Source: CAVUFH01 sp963740835
GTDB lineage: Bacteria; Actinomycetota; Acidimicrobiia; IMCC26256; PALSA-610
Reading direction: 5' to 3'
Assembly: GCA_963740835.1 (NCBI GenBank)
Contig: CAVUFH010000002.1
Coordinates: forward strand, 310,001-374,000
DNA: 64,000 nucleotides
Positions 33,347-41,562 of this stretch are shown piece after piece; within the stretch, counting starts at the first letter, position 1; each line of letters opens with the position of its first letter. The notes under the pieces are model-generated. The model had not been told where the DNA came from and ran no database searches. It worked only from the letters and a program-made list of their open reading frames with translations. The position numbers and the translations under genes were made by a program.

Positions 33347-34227
33347 TGCTGTATACCGAAGAGTCGCAGTGCGTTCTCGCGCAGGAATTTGGGCCAGACG
33401 TGATCGCGGAACGGGACGTCCGGCATCTCTTTGAAGATGCGCTCGAGCGACAGGCCCATCGGGTAGTACCCCGCGTACATGATCTTGTCGGCGCCGCGCG
33501 TGTTGGCGAACTGCACGACGTCTTCGGGGTAGTACTTCGGCGCGAACGCGCTGGTGGAGTAGTAGAGGTTCGGCCACTTCAACAGCAGCTTCACCGCGAG
33601 CGCGGTCCACGGTTCGCAGCCGTGCCGGGTCACGAACTTCAGCTCCGGGAAGTACCAGCACACCTCGTCGATCAGCGCGACGTCTTGGCACGCCATCGGC
33701 ACCCGCGGCCCGGGTACACCCGCGTTCACGAAGATCGGGATGTCGAGCTCGATGCACTTGGCATAGAGCGGGTACAGCCTCTTGTCGTTGATGGGAACCT
33801 GCGGGGTGAGCCCGGCGGGGAAGACCTGTACTGACTTCACGCCGAGTTCCGCGACCGCCTGCTCCACCTCCCGGATCGCGTCCATGCCCCGGTTGGGGTC
33901 GACGTCCCAGCTCGCGATGAAGCGGTCGGGGTGCTCCTGCACCACGCGGCGCGCTTCGAGGTTGGTCGCGACGTTGAGCATCCCGACACTGACGCCGTAC
34001 AGGTCCATTTCGCTCACGAGCGCGGCGACCGGATCGTCCAGGTCCTGAAATTCGGGAACGTGCTTGAACATGTACTGGGCCGGAAAGGTGAAGTCCTCTT
34101 TGCTCTCGCGGTCCCGCAACGAGGCCAGGTAGCGCTGGTACTTCTCGGCTTGCTCGGCAGTCGGTGCCGGGACCCCGATCAGGAGGTCGACGACGCCGCC
34201 GGCAGCGGCCTCGGCGTAGGCGCTCAC
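33343..34227 (-). CDS. amidohydrolase-fold protein, first of three tandem paralogues
   Basis: A 294-aa protein and first gene of the operon. GTG 34227 has AGAGGAG 4 nt upstream. The fold is amidohydrolase 2: beta-1 region VVDLLIGVP (12-20), VDPNRGMDAI, INDKRLYPLYAKC, FVNAGVPGP (166-174), EVCWYFPELKFVTRHGCEPW (His202) and YAGYYPMGL (251-259). Of the ACMSD-type ligands only the strand-6 His appears kept; HxH is DLLIG, the strand-5 His is Asn168-Ala, and the strand-8 Asp is Tyr. Hydrolysis by the usual metal mechanism is therefore doubtful. Cotranscription with a racemase suggests action on an acyl-CoA intermediate. Confidence 0.88.
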   Translation of the reverse strand: MSAYAEAAAGGVVDLLIGVPAPTAEQAEKYQRYLASLRDRESKEDFTFPAQYMFKHVPEFQDLDDPVAALVSEMDLYGVSVGMLNVATNLEARRVVQEHPDRFIASWDVDPNRGMDAIREVEQAVAELGVKSVQVFPAGLTPQVPINDKRLYPLYAKCIELDIPIFVNAGVPGPRVPMACQDVALIDEVCWYFPELKFVTRHGCEPWTALAVKLLLKWPNLYYSTSAFAPKYYPEDVVQFANTRGADKIMYAGYYPMGLSLERIFKEMPDVPFRDHVWPKFLRENALRLFGIQH

Positions 34228-34283
34228 ATTGCTCCTCTGGTCTTTGGAGGTTTCGACAGGCGGGCCGCACGGTATCGCCGTTC

Positions 34284-34298
34284 CTGACGGAGTGTCAG
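34284..34298. promoter_or_regulatory. inverted repeat CTGAC-N5-GTCAG, candidate operator
   Basis: CTGACGGAGTGTCAG lies 57 bp upstream of the first amidohydrolase gene. The arms are identical to those of the palindromes at 10226 and 63304; the spacer is 5 instead of 6. Confidence 0.45.
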
Positions 34299-34302
34299 CC
34301 GA

Positions 34303-34319
34303 GTCATCCGTTGGATGAC
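34303..34319. promoter_or_regulatory. perfect inverted repeat GTCATCC-GTT-GGATGAC, candidate operator
   Basis: Seven-bp perfect arms around a 3-nt centre, 4 bp after the CTGAC repeat, in the 242-bp region shared by the amidohydrolase operon and the divergent HTH-GAF regulator gene. A natural candidate site for that regulator. A third repeat, ACGGC-GTTT-GCCGT, lies at 34363-34376. Confidence 0.5.
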
Positions 34320-34362
34320 GCGGCTCCGTAGAGCAGACGGCCGAGCCGATGAACGGATGAAA

Positions 34363-34376
34363 ACGGCGTTTGCCGT
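34363..34376. repeat. short inverted repeat ACGGC-GTTT-GCCGT
   Basis: Perfect 5-bp arms with a 4-nt loop, about 94 bp before the HTH-GAF regulator start. It could be a small mRNA hairpin or another operator; nothing decides between these. Confidence 0.3.
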
Positions 34377-34469
34377 ACCTCGATGTGGTGCGATGTCAGC
34401 CCGAGCGGCGCTGACCAGACGCGGCGCGCGATCAAATCGACCGGCTCTCCGGTCGCCGGAGCGCACCGC

Positions 34470-35615
34470 GTGAACCTCAAGACTGCGGCCCGCCAGCTCG
34501 GCGTGCACTACCAGACCGCGTACCGGTGGGTGCGCAGCGGGCAACTGGTCGCGGTGAAGGTCGGCGCGGGCTACGAGATCTCCGACGCCGCGCTGTCGCG
34601 CTTCCAGGCGCAGCGCGCCGCGATGGAGCGTGTGCCCGAGTACACCGAGCGCACCGAAGCCGACCCGAGCGATGCGGTCACTGACGTCCTACTCCAACTG
34701 GAGGAGATGGTTGCATGCACGACCGTCGACGCCACCGCCGTGTACCAGCGCGCCGCGCAGGCGCTCGCGTCGGTCATCGGCGACGCGGTCACCGTGAGCC
34801 TGCGCGAGGCCGATGGCTCGTTGCGGCTGGCGGCGTTCGATCACAGCGACCCGGAGCGCGCGGTCGCGATGGGTGCGATGCTCCGCTTCGGCAATCCCGA
34901 TGAACCGCTCTATTCGCGCCGTGCGGCCGAAACCGGCGAGGCGGTGTTCGTGCCGCAGGTGCCGCAGCGCGAAGTGCGCACGCAGGTCCGGCCCGAGTTC
35001 CACCAAGCGTTGACAACGGCCGGCTTCTACAGCGCGGTGAGTGCGCCGATCGTGGGCACCGGCGTCGTCCGCGGTTCGGTGCTCGCGTCGCGCGACACGC
35101 CCGGGCGCCCGTACACCATCGAGGATCGCGACTTCGTCGTCGCGGTGGCGTTGCGCATCGGCGCCGCGGTCGCGCAGGCGGAACGCGGGCACGCGGCGTG
35201 GTCGCTGCGGGCCCGGCTCGCGAACGATCTCGCCGCGTGGATCGGGCACGGTGATTTCGATCGAGCGCGCGAGTGGCTGATGGACGAGGTTCCCGACGGT
35301 GAGCCGGTTGCCGTCATCAATCTCGACATGAGCGTCGACGCGGCCACGACTGCGTTCGCCGATCAGTTCGGGACGACAGCGAGCGACCTCAAGGAACAAT
35401 CGATGCGCGACGTCGTCGAGGAGTCCGGGGCGGTCGAGGATACGTTCGACCGGCTGCGCGAAGGTGAGTTCGACTATTGCACCAACGTCGTGCGGCCCAT
35501 CGGTCGGGCTCGCACTCCAGTGGTCCTCCACGGCGCCATCGTCCGCCTCGAGGACGCCACGCCGTGCTGCGTGCTCTACGTCGCGCACGCCGTCCCCGAC
35601 GTCGCGCCCGCCTGA
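34470..35615 (+). CDS. transcriptional regulator with excisionase/MerR-like HTH and GAF domain
   Basis: A 381-aa protein starting at GTG 34470. Residues 1-45 are a MerR/excisionase-type helix-turn-helix (LKTAARQLGVHYQTAYRWVR, then SGQLVAVKVGAGYEIS). A GAF sensor domain follows (about 80-230: VIGDAVTVSLREADGSLRL, SAVSAPIVGTGVVRGSVLAS), then a PAS-like C-terminal domain (about 270-375: VAVINLDMSVDAATTAFADQ). The GAF domain suggests binding of a small ligand, perhaps a pathway intermediate. It is divergent from the amidohydrolase operon across a palindrome-rich region and upstream of the thiolase-like gene, so it probably regulates both. Confidence 0.75.
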   Translation: MNLKTAARQLGVHYQTAYRWVRSGQLVAVKVGAGYEISDAALSRFQAQRAAMERVPEYTERTEADPSDAVTDVLLQLEEMVACTTVDATAVYQRAAQALASVIGDAVTVSLREADGSLRLAAFDHSDPERAVAMGAMLRFGNPDEPLYSRRAAETGEAVFVPQVPQREVRTQVRPEFHQALTTAGFYSAVSAPIVGTGVVRGSVLASRDTPGRPYTIEDRDFVVAVALRIGAAVAQAERGHAAWSLRARLANDLAAWIGHGDFDRAREWLMDEVPDGEPVAVINLDMSVDAATTAFADQFGTTASDLKEQSMRDVVEESGAVEDTFDRLREGEFDYCTNVVRPIGRARTPVVLHGAIVRLEDATPCCVLYVAHAVPDVAPA

Positions 35616-35648
35616 GCGCCGCGTTCCGAACGAGTACCTTTCCGCCCG

Positions 35649-36842
35649 GTGACGGACTGGGGCCACGCGACCGAGCTGCGCGACGTGCGCGGCGAGGTCG
35701 CGATCGTGGGCATCGGTGAGACGGCGTACACGAAGGCATCCGGCCGTACTGCGCGCGAGATCGGAGCGGAAGCGGTCGAGCGCGCTCTCACAGACGCCGG
35801 GCTGCGCCCCGAGGACATCGACGGGATCACGTGGTCCGGCGCGTTCCCGGACTTCGATGTCGCTGCGTACCACGAGCACTTCGGGACGTCGCACGAGATG
35901 TGGACCTCTGCGTGGGGTGGCGGCATGGCGTGGGCCGCAACCGCGCCCTACCTCGCGGCCGGCGCGATCGCCGAAGGGCGGGCCCGTAACGTCGTCAACG
36001 TGTTTCCGGTCGCGTGGGCGACCCAGCGCGCGTCAATGACCGGGGGCCCGGGTGAGGTGCACGCGACGCAGTCGCTCAAGCAGAACCTCGAAGTGCCGTT
36101 CGGCTGGTTCCCGCAGCCCGTCTACTTCGCCACCATCATGCGCCGGCACATGATCGAGTTCGGCACGACGGCGGAGCAGTTCGGGGCGGTCGCGGTTGCG
36201 TGCCGCCGCCATGCGAACCTCAATCCCGACGCCGTGATGCACGGCCGGCCGATGACGATCACCGACTACCTCGCGTCGCCGTTCCTCGCGGACCCGTTGC
36301 GACTCTTCGACTCGTGCCTGATCTCCGACGGCGGGGCCGCGTTCGTCACGACCTCGGTGGAGCGGGCGCGCGACCTTCCTCAGCCGCCCGCGGTGGTCGC
36401 CGGGGTCGGGGAGGGGTTCAGCGCGAGCGGCACGCACTGGGCGGAACAGCGCGAGTTCACGAGCACGCCGCAAGTCTTCTCAGCCCCGGGCGCATTCACG
36501 ATGGCCGGCATCGCACCCGACGATGTCAGCGTGCTCACGGTCTACGACCCGTTCACGGTCGTGAGCCTCATGCAGATCGAGGACATGGGTTTCTGCCCGA
36601 AAGGTGAAGCGGGTGCGTTTGTCGAAGGCACGACCTTGCACCACGACGGCGGCCGCTTGCCGTTCAACCCGCACGGGGGCCTGCTCTCGCACGCGTACGT
36701 GCTCGGCATCGCGCACGTCGTCGAGTGCGTGAAGCAGTTGCGCGGCACCGCGGCCGCGCAAGTGCCCGACTGCGACGTCGCGGTGTACGGCGGCTACACG
36801 GGACACATGGCGAGCACGCTCGTGCTGACCAAGGACGCGTGA
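35649..36842 (+). CDS. thiolase-fold protein (Ltp2/SCPx-like, lacks nucleophilic Cys)
   Basis: A 397-aa thiolase superfamily protein. The N-terminal EVAIVGIGETAYTK and C-terminal FNPHGGLLSHAYVLGIAH fit lipid-transfer-protein thiolases. The nucleophilic Cys position reads SAWGGGMAWAA (Gly), and the second Cys motif is YGGYTGHMA, so thiolysis is unlikely. Such Cys-less proteins paired with a DUF35 protein act as retro-aldolases in steroid side-chain degradation (Ltp2-ChsH2 type); the DUF35 gene follows 1 nt later. Tyrosines in VYDPFTVV and VYGGYTG may be catalytic. GTG 35649 is the start. Confidence 0.88.
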   Translation: MTDWGHATELRDVRGEVAIVGIGETAYTKASGRTAREIGAEAVERALTDAGLRPEDIDGITWSGAFPDFDVAAYHEHFGTSHEMWTSAWGGGMAWAATAPYLAAGAIAEGRARNVVNVFPVAWATQRASMTGGPGEVHATQSLKQNLEVPFGWFPQPVYFATIMRRHMIEFGTTAEQFGAVAVACRRHANLNPDAVMHGRPMTITDYLASPFLADPLRLFDSCLISDGGAAFVTTSVERARDLPQPPAVVAGVGEGFSASGTHWAEQREFTSTPQVFSAPGAFTMAGIAPDDVSVLTVYDPFTVVSLMQIEDMGFCPKGEAGAFVEGTTLHHDGGRLPFNPHGGLLSHAYVLGIAHVVECVKQLRGTAAAQVPDCDVAVYGGYTGHMASTLVLTKDA

Positions 36843-36843
36843 C

Positions 36844-37293
36844 GTGGCGATCAAACGCGAGGACTTCCCGCTCCCCGACACCGAAGATCCGCTGACCGCG
36901 CCGTTCTTTGCCGGTGCCGCGCGCGGCGAGCTCGTCGTGACGCGTTGCGATGAATGCGGTCGGTACGTGTGGTACCCGGCGGAGACGTGTCCCGAGTGCA
37001 AGAGCGGTGCGATCTCGTGGACCGCGGTGTCGGGCCGGGGAACCTTGTTCGCGTGGGCGGTCGTTTCACGCGCGTTCCTACCGGCATTCGCGGAGCAAGT
37101 GCCGTTCGTCACCGCGCTGGTTGCGCTCGAAGAGGATCCGGACGTGCGCATCGCGACGTACATCGTCGATGCCGATCCCGACACGCTGCGCGCCGACATG
37201 CCCGTCACCGCCGACTTCCGGCCGCTGACGTTCCCGACCGTTCCCGACCGGGCGGTGGTCGTCCCGATGTTCCGTCCCGCACCGGCCGCGTGA
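36844..37293 (+). CDS. DUF35 (Zn-ribbon/OB-fold) partner protein
   Basis: A 149-aa protein. A rubredoxin-like zinc ribbon, C-x2-C-x10-C-x2-C, is seen in TRCDECGRYVWYPAETCPEC, followed by an OB fold (SGRGTLFAWAVVSRAFLPAF). Proteins of this kind bind thiolase-fold partners and complete the active site. Gene order and spacing (1 nt after the thiolase-like gene) argue for a complex with it. The stop overlaps the start of the CaiB/BaiF gene (GTGA). Confidence 0.92.
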   Translation: MAIKREDFPLPDTEDPLTAPFFAGAARGELVVTRCDECGRYVWYPAETCPECKSGAISWTAVSGRGTLFAWAVVSRAFLPAFAEQVPFVTALVALEEDPDVRIATYIVDADPDTLRADMPVTADFRPLTFPTVPDRAVVVPMFRPAPAA

Positions 37294-39440
37294 TCTATCC
37301 CGGCCTGCGCGTCGTCGACCTGACGAGCAGCATCGCCGGCGCCTACTGCGCCAAGTTGCTCACCGATCTCGGCGCGGACGTGGTGTTCGCGGCACCGGTC
37401 ACCGACCCGCTGTTCGTCTATCTGCGCACGTCGCAGCACCATCTCGGCGATCCCGCGCCCTGGGTCGCGGCGGCCGACATCGTGATCGTCGGCGAAGCGG
37501 AGCCCGTGGCGGCCGGTGATCGCGCACCGCTCGTCACCGTTTCCATCACACCGGTGGGCCACGGTGGTCCGGACGACGGTCTGGAGCTGACCGAGCCGGT
37601 GCTGCAAGCGCGCAGTGGCAGCCTCTCGAACCACGGTCACATGGGGCGGCCACCGTTGACGGTCGGCGGCAATCTCGGCGAGTACGTCACCGGCGCGTTC
37701 GCGGCGCTGGGTGCGGCTTCCGCGTGGTGGCGGGCGTGGCGCACCGCAGTGCCCGAGACCGTCGACGTCTCGATGCTCGAGGCGATGCAGATGACGTTCG
37801 TGACGACACCCACCGTGATGGCCCGTTTCCCCGGCGGTCGGATGGTGACGGCGCGCTGGGTGATGATCCCCGGCAACGAGCCGACCGCCGACGGCCGGTA
37901 CGTCGGCATCACGACCGTGACCGCGGCGCAGTGGTTGACGCTGTGCGGGCTCGTCGGACGCGAAGACCTCACGAGCGACGATGAGCTCACGACGATGATG
38001 GGCCGGGGTCGGCGCGCAGCGGAGGTCAACGGCATCGTCCAGGGTTGGACGCGCGCCCACGACGCCGACGAGATCGTTGCCGCCTGCGTCGCGGCGCGAG
38101 TGCCCGCGACCATCGTGGGCAACGGCGCCGAGCTCCCGCGCTTCGAGCAGCTGGCGGCGCGTGACGTGTTCGTCCGACAACCAGGCGAATCGTGGATCCG
38201 GCCTCGCGCGCCGTTTCGCTTCCACGGCGTTGCCGATCGCCCGCTCGCTGCCCCGGCGCCGGCCTCGGCGCCCTGGCCGGCGCGCGCCCGACGCGCTCCG
38301 AGCGCGAATCCGCCGGGCGAACGGCCACTTGCGGGCGTGAAGGTGCTCGACTTCACCGCGTTCTGGGCCGGCCCGTTCGCGACCGCGTGGCTGGCAGCAC
38401 TCGGTGCCGATGTCATCAAGGTCGAAGCCGTGCAACGGCCGGACGGCATTCGATTCAGTGCCGCGGTGCGGCCGCACCGCGACCCGTTCTTCTACGAGAA
38501 GTCCGGGCTGTTCCATGCGTCGAACCTGGGCAAGCGCGGGATCACCCTCGATCTCGGCCATCCCGACGGACTCGCGCTCGCGAAGCGCTTGGTCGAACGC
38601 AGCGACGTGCTCGTCGAGAATTTCACGCCGCGCGTCCTCGAGCGGTTCGGGCTCGACTACGACACCGTGCGTGCCTTGCGCCCCGACATCGTCATGCTGC
38701 GCATCCCCGCGTTCGGCCTCACGGGTCCGTGGCGGGACCGGCCGGGATTCGCCCAGACGATGGAGCAGCTCACGGGGATGGCCTGGGTGACCGGCTACAG
38801 CGGCGGGCCGCCGATCATCCCGGGGGGGCTGGTCGACCCGATGGTCGGAACCCACGCTGCGCTTGCGCTCGTCGCCGCGCTCGAGCACCGCGATCGCACC
38901 GGCGAGGGTCAGTTGCTCGAAGTCCCGCTCGTGGAAGTCGCAACCGCGGTGACCGCGGAGCAGGTCATCCGCTACTCGATCGACGGCACGCTGCTCGACC
39001 GCCGAGGCGAGGGTGGTGTCTACCAGTGCGCCGGCGACGACCGCTGGGTCGCGGTCGACCTCGAGCGCGATCCGCTCGTCCCCGAAGCGCGTGCCGCGTG
39101 GTGCGAAACGCGTGACGCCGAAGCCGCCGCCGCGCAGCTGCGCGCCCTCGGCATCTCCGCGGCTGCGGTGGTGCCCGCGTTCGCGACGCTCGACGACACG
39201 CAGATGCGCGCCCGTGGTTTCTTCGAGACGATCGAACACGAGCACGTCGGCGTGCAGGAGTACCCGACCTGGCCGATGCGGCTCGCCGCCGGTCCGCACA
39301 CCTGGTGGACCGGTCCCGCGCCCACACTGGGGCAGCACACCGAAGCGGTCCTGCGCGACGAGCTGGGTTGTACTGATGCCGAGCTCGCGCGCCTGCGCGA
39401 CCAGCACGTGATCGGAACCGCGCCCTACATGCCGTCCTAG
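37290..39440 (+). CDS. CaiB/BaiF CoA-transferase, two fused domains
   Basis: A 716-aa protein, about twice the usual family length. The N-terminal half (1-330) begins GLRVVDLTSSIAGAYCAKLL and is divergent: the segment with the catalytic Asp reads GGNLGEYVTGAFAALG, i.e. no Asp. After a Pro/Ala-rich linker (about 330-345) the C-terminal half starts GVKVLDFTAFWAGPFATAWL and has the normal GGLVDPMVGTHAALALV with the catalytic Asp. It probably moves CoA between a pathway acid and a donor. GTG 37290 overlaps the DUF35 stop. It is coupled to the thiolase/DUF35 pair. Confidence 0.88.
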   Translation: MIYPGLRVVDLTSSIAGAYCAKLLTDLGADVVFAAPVTDPLFVYLRTSQHHLGDPAPWVAAADIVIVGEAEPVAAGDRAPLVTVSITPVGHGGPDDGLELTEPVLQARSGSLSNHGHMGRPPLTVGGNLGEYVTGAFAALGAASAWWRAWRTAVPETVDVSMLEAMQMTFVTTPTVMARFPGGRMVTARWVMIPGNEPTADGRYVGITTVTAAQWLTLCGLVGREDLTSDDELTTMMGRGRRAAEVNGIVQGWTRAHDADEIVAACVAARVPATIVGNGAELPRFEQLAARDVFVRQPGESWIRPRAPFRFHGVADRPLAAPAPASAPWPARARRAPSANPPGERPLAGVKVLDFTAFWAGPFATAWLAALGADVIKVEAVQRPDGIRFSAAVRPHRDPFFYEKSGLFHASNLGKRGITLDLGHPDGLALAKRLVERSDVLVENFTPRVLERFGLDYDTVRALRPDIVMLRIPAFGLTGPWRDRPGFAQTMEQLTGMAWVTGYSGGPPIIPGGLVDPMVGTHAALALVAALEHRDRTGEGQLLEVPLVEVATAVTAEQVIRYSIDGTLLDRRGEGGVYQCAGDDRWVAVDLERDPLVPEARAAWCETRDAEAAAAQLRALGISAAAVVPAFATLDDTQMRARGFFETIEHEHVGVQEYPTWPMRLAAGPHTWWTGPAPTLGQHTEAVLRDELGCTDAELARLRDQHVIGTAPYMPS

Positions 39441-39450
39441 GGTGTCCAGA

Positions 39451-40743
39451 ATGTTGCAGCCGCACGAGCCGGAGCTCGAAGAGCTCGAGGACGCGCTCGT
39501 CGACGGCGATGTGCCGTATCAGCGGGGCACCGCGCAGGCCGCGCTCCGGCATCGCAACTTCCTCATCATCTACCTCGGTACGTTCGCGTCGAACATCGGT
39601 ACGTGGATGCAGAACGTCGTGCTGGGCGCGTACGCACTGAAGCTGACGGGCTCGCCCACGTTCGTGGGCATCATCTTCTTCGCCCAGCTCGGGCCGTTGT
39701 TGTTCCTGTCGACCACCGGCGGGCTGCTGGCAGACGTCCTCGACCGGCGGCGGCTGCTGGTCATCGTGCAGTTCGCCCAGATGGTGCTGTCCTTCGGGCT
39801 CGCGGCGCTCGTGCTCATCGACGAGCCGCCGAAGGTCGCGTTGGTGGGTCTCGTGTTCGCCATCGGCGTCGCGAACGCACTCGGCGCCCCGGGCCTCAGC
39901 GCAATCCTGCCGACCCTCGTCCCGCGCGAGGATCTGCAGGGTGCGATCGCGCTGCAGTCGGTGCAGATGAACCTGTCGCGTGTCATCGGGCCCGCGATCG
40001 GCGGCATCCTCTACGCCACCTTCGATGCCGCACCAGTGTTCGCGATCAACGCCCTGACCTACGCGTTCGCGATCATCGGCTTGCTCTGGGCGACCTATCC
40101 GCGTTGGGTCGACGCGCACGTCGAGGAGCGCGGGCTGCAACGACTGCTCTCGGGCGTGCGCATCGTGCGCCGGGACCCGCTGCTGACCCAAGTGATCGTC
40201 ACGCTGTTCACATTCTCGTTCTTCTCGCTTGCATTCGTCGGGCTGATGCCGGTCATCGCGGACCTGAACCTCGGGATGGATCCCAAGAGCACGGCGTACG
40301 GCGTGCTGTACGCGTGCTTCGGACTCGGAGCGGCGCTGGGCGCGATCACGGTGGGCACCGTGTTCGCGCACCGGTCGAAGGCGAAGCTCCTGCTGCCCGG
40401 CTTCGTCGCGTTCGCGATCGTGCTGAGCGTGTTCGCTCTCCTCCACGCGGCGCCGGCCGCGTACCCGGTGAGCGCGGTCCTCGGCTACGTCTACTTCGTC
40501 GTCATCACGTCGCTGTCGACCGTGTTGCAGGAAGATCTCGAGGAGAGCACGCGGGGCCGGGTGATGGCGCTCTGGATCATGGGCTTCGGCGGAACCGTCC
40601 CGCTCGGGGTGCTGGTAGCGGGGTGGGTCGAGAACCTGACGTCGATCACGGTGGTGCTGCTCGCCGGCTCGGCCTGGGCGCTCGTGCTCGCGGCGTGGTC
40701 ACGCGCGAGCATCCTGCGCGGGAAGGGAGTCATCGATGCCTGA
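39451..40743 (+). CDS. MFS transporter (EntS-like)
   Basis: A 430-aa membrane protein with about 12 hydrophobic segments. Motif A occurs as LLADVLDRRRLLV; FASNIGTWMQNVVLGAYALKL and LPTLVPREDLQGAIALQS are typical of the MFS_3/EntS group. ATG 39451 is preferred to GTG 39442, which lies too close to the previous stop. It follows the CoA-transferase by 10 nt and may import or export the substrate of the island. The stop overlaps the next start by 8 bp. Confidence 0.88.
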   Translation: MLQPHEPELEELEDALVDGDVPYQRGTAQAALRHRNFLIIYLGTFASNIGTWMQNVVLGAYALKLTGSPTFVGIIFFAQLGPLLFLSTTGGLLADVLDRRRLLVIVQFAQMVLSFGLAALVLIDEPPKVALVGLVFAIGVANALGAPGLSAILPTLVPREDLQGAIALQSVQMNLSRVIGPAIGGILYATFDAAPVFAINALTYAFAIIGLLWATYPRWVDAHVEERGLQRLLSGVRIVRRDPLLTQVIVTLFTFSFFSLAFVGLMPVIADLNLGMDPKSTAYGVLYACFGLGAALGAITVGTVFAHRSKAKLLLPGFVAFAIVLSVFALLHAAPAAYPVSAVLGYVYFVVITSLSTVLQEDLEESTRGRVMALWIMGFGGTVPLGVLVAGWVENLTSITVVLLAGSAWALVLAAWSRASILRGKGVIDA

Positions 40744-41407
40744 ACGTGAAGCCAACGCCTACCACGAACTGCGCGTGCGCACGTCCGACCTCATCCGGGA
40801 AGCAGATCCCGCCGCGCTGGAAGCAATCGCGCCGGCCACACCCGAGTGGCGCGTCCGCGATCTCCTCGCGCACCTCGTCGGCATCACCGCGGACGCCGCC
40901 AACGGCCGGCTCGACGGAGTTGCCACTGACCCGTGGACCGCGGCGCAGGTCGACGCGCGCCGCGCCACGTCGATCGCCGACATGCTTGCAGAGTGGGACG
41001 AGTACGGCGCGCAGTTCGAGGGTGCGCTCACCGCGCTTCCGAGCACCGTCGGCGGACAAGCCGTCTTCGACGCGGTCACACACGAAGCCGACATGCGCCA
41101 CACGCTCGCACAACCGGGCGAACGCACCTGCGACGGAGTCGCGATCTCGTTCGAGTTCTGCTGCTTCGGGCGTACCGCGGGTGGCCTCCCCGCGCTGCGC
41201 GTCGTCACCGAGTGCGGCGAGGCGATCGCGGGTACCGGCGAACCCATCGCGACACTCGAGACGTCGCAGTTCGAGTTCATCCGCGCGTCGTCCGGAAGGC
41301 GGACCGCCTCGGAGATCGCCGGGTACGACTGGCAAGGACAGGTCGCTCCCGAGGTCCTGCTCGTTGCACCGTTCTTCAGGATGCGTTCGGTTCCACTCGA
41401 CGAGTGA
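40736..41407 (+). CDS. maleylpyruvate isomerase-family (DinB-like) protein
   Basis: A 223-aa protein of the MPI N-terminal/TIGR03083 family. The metal ligand segments fit TPEWRVRDLLAHLVG (His) and AVTHEADMRHTLAQPG (Glu and His). It has a C-terminal domain rich in strands. ATG 40736 overlaps the transporter stop and follows GGAAGGGAG. Probably a mycothiol-dependent enzyme; substrate unknown. It is the last gene of the plus-strand run. Confidence 0.78.
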   Translation: MPEREANAYHELRVRTSDLIREADPAALEAIAPATPEWRVRDLLAHLVGITADAANGRLDGVATDPWTAAQVDARRATSIADMLAEWDEYGAQFEGALTALPSTVGGQAVFDAVTHEADMRHTLAQPGERTCDGVAISFEFCCFGRTAGGLPALRVVTECGEAIAGTGEPIATLETSQFEFIRASSGRRTASEIAGYDWQGQVAPEVLLVAPFFRMRSVPLDE

Positions 41408-41562
41408 GGGCGCGCCGCCGCTCAGTGAACTCCGAGGAGATTGACGCCCGACGTTCCGCCGCGATACTTGACATGACGCCCTCCGCGCAGGCACCGTGCA
41501 GAGGCGCGACAATCGTCCCGGCCGCGCCTCTGGCTCGAGCGAACACGCGGGGGATATCGCTC

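Noticed and set aside
36480..39407. A 975-codon minus-strand frame opposite the thiolase-DUF35-CaiB genes
   Set aside because: Low-complexity composition typical of antisense frames at this GC content; the plus-strand genes are clearly coding.
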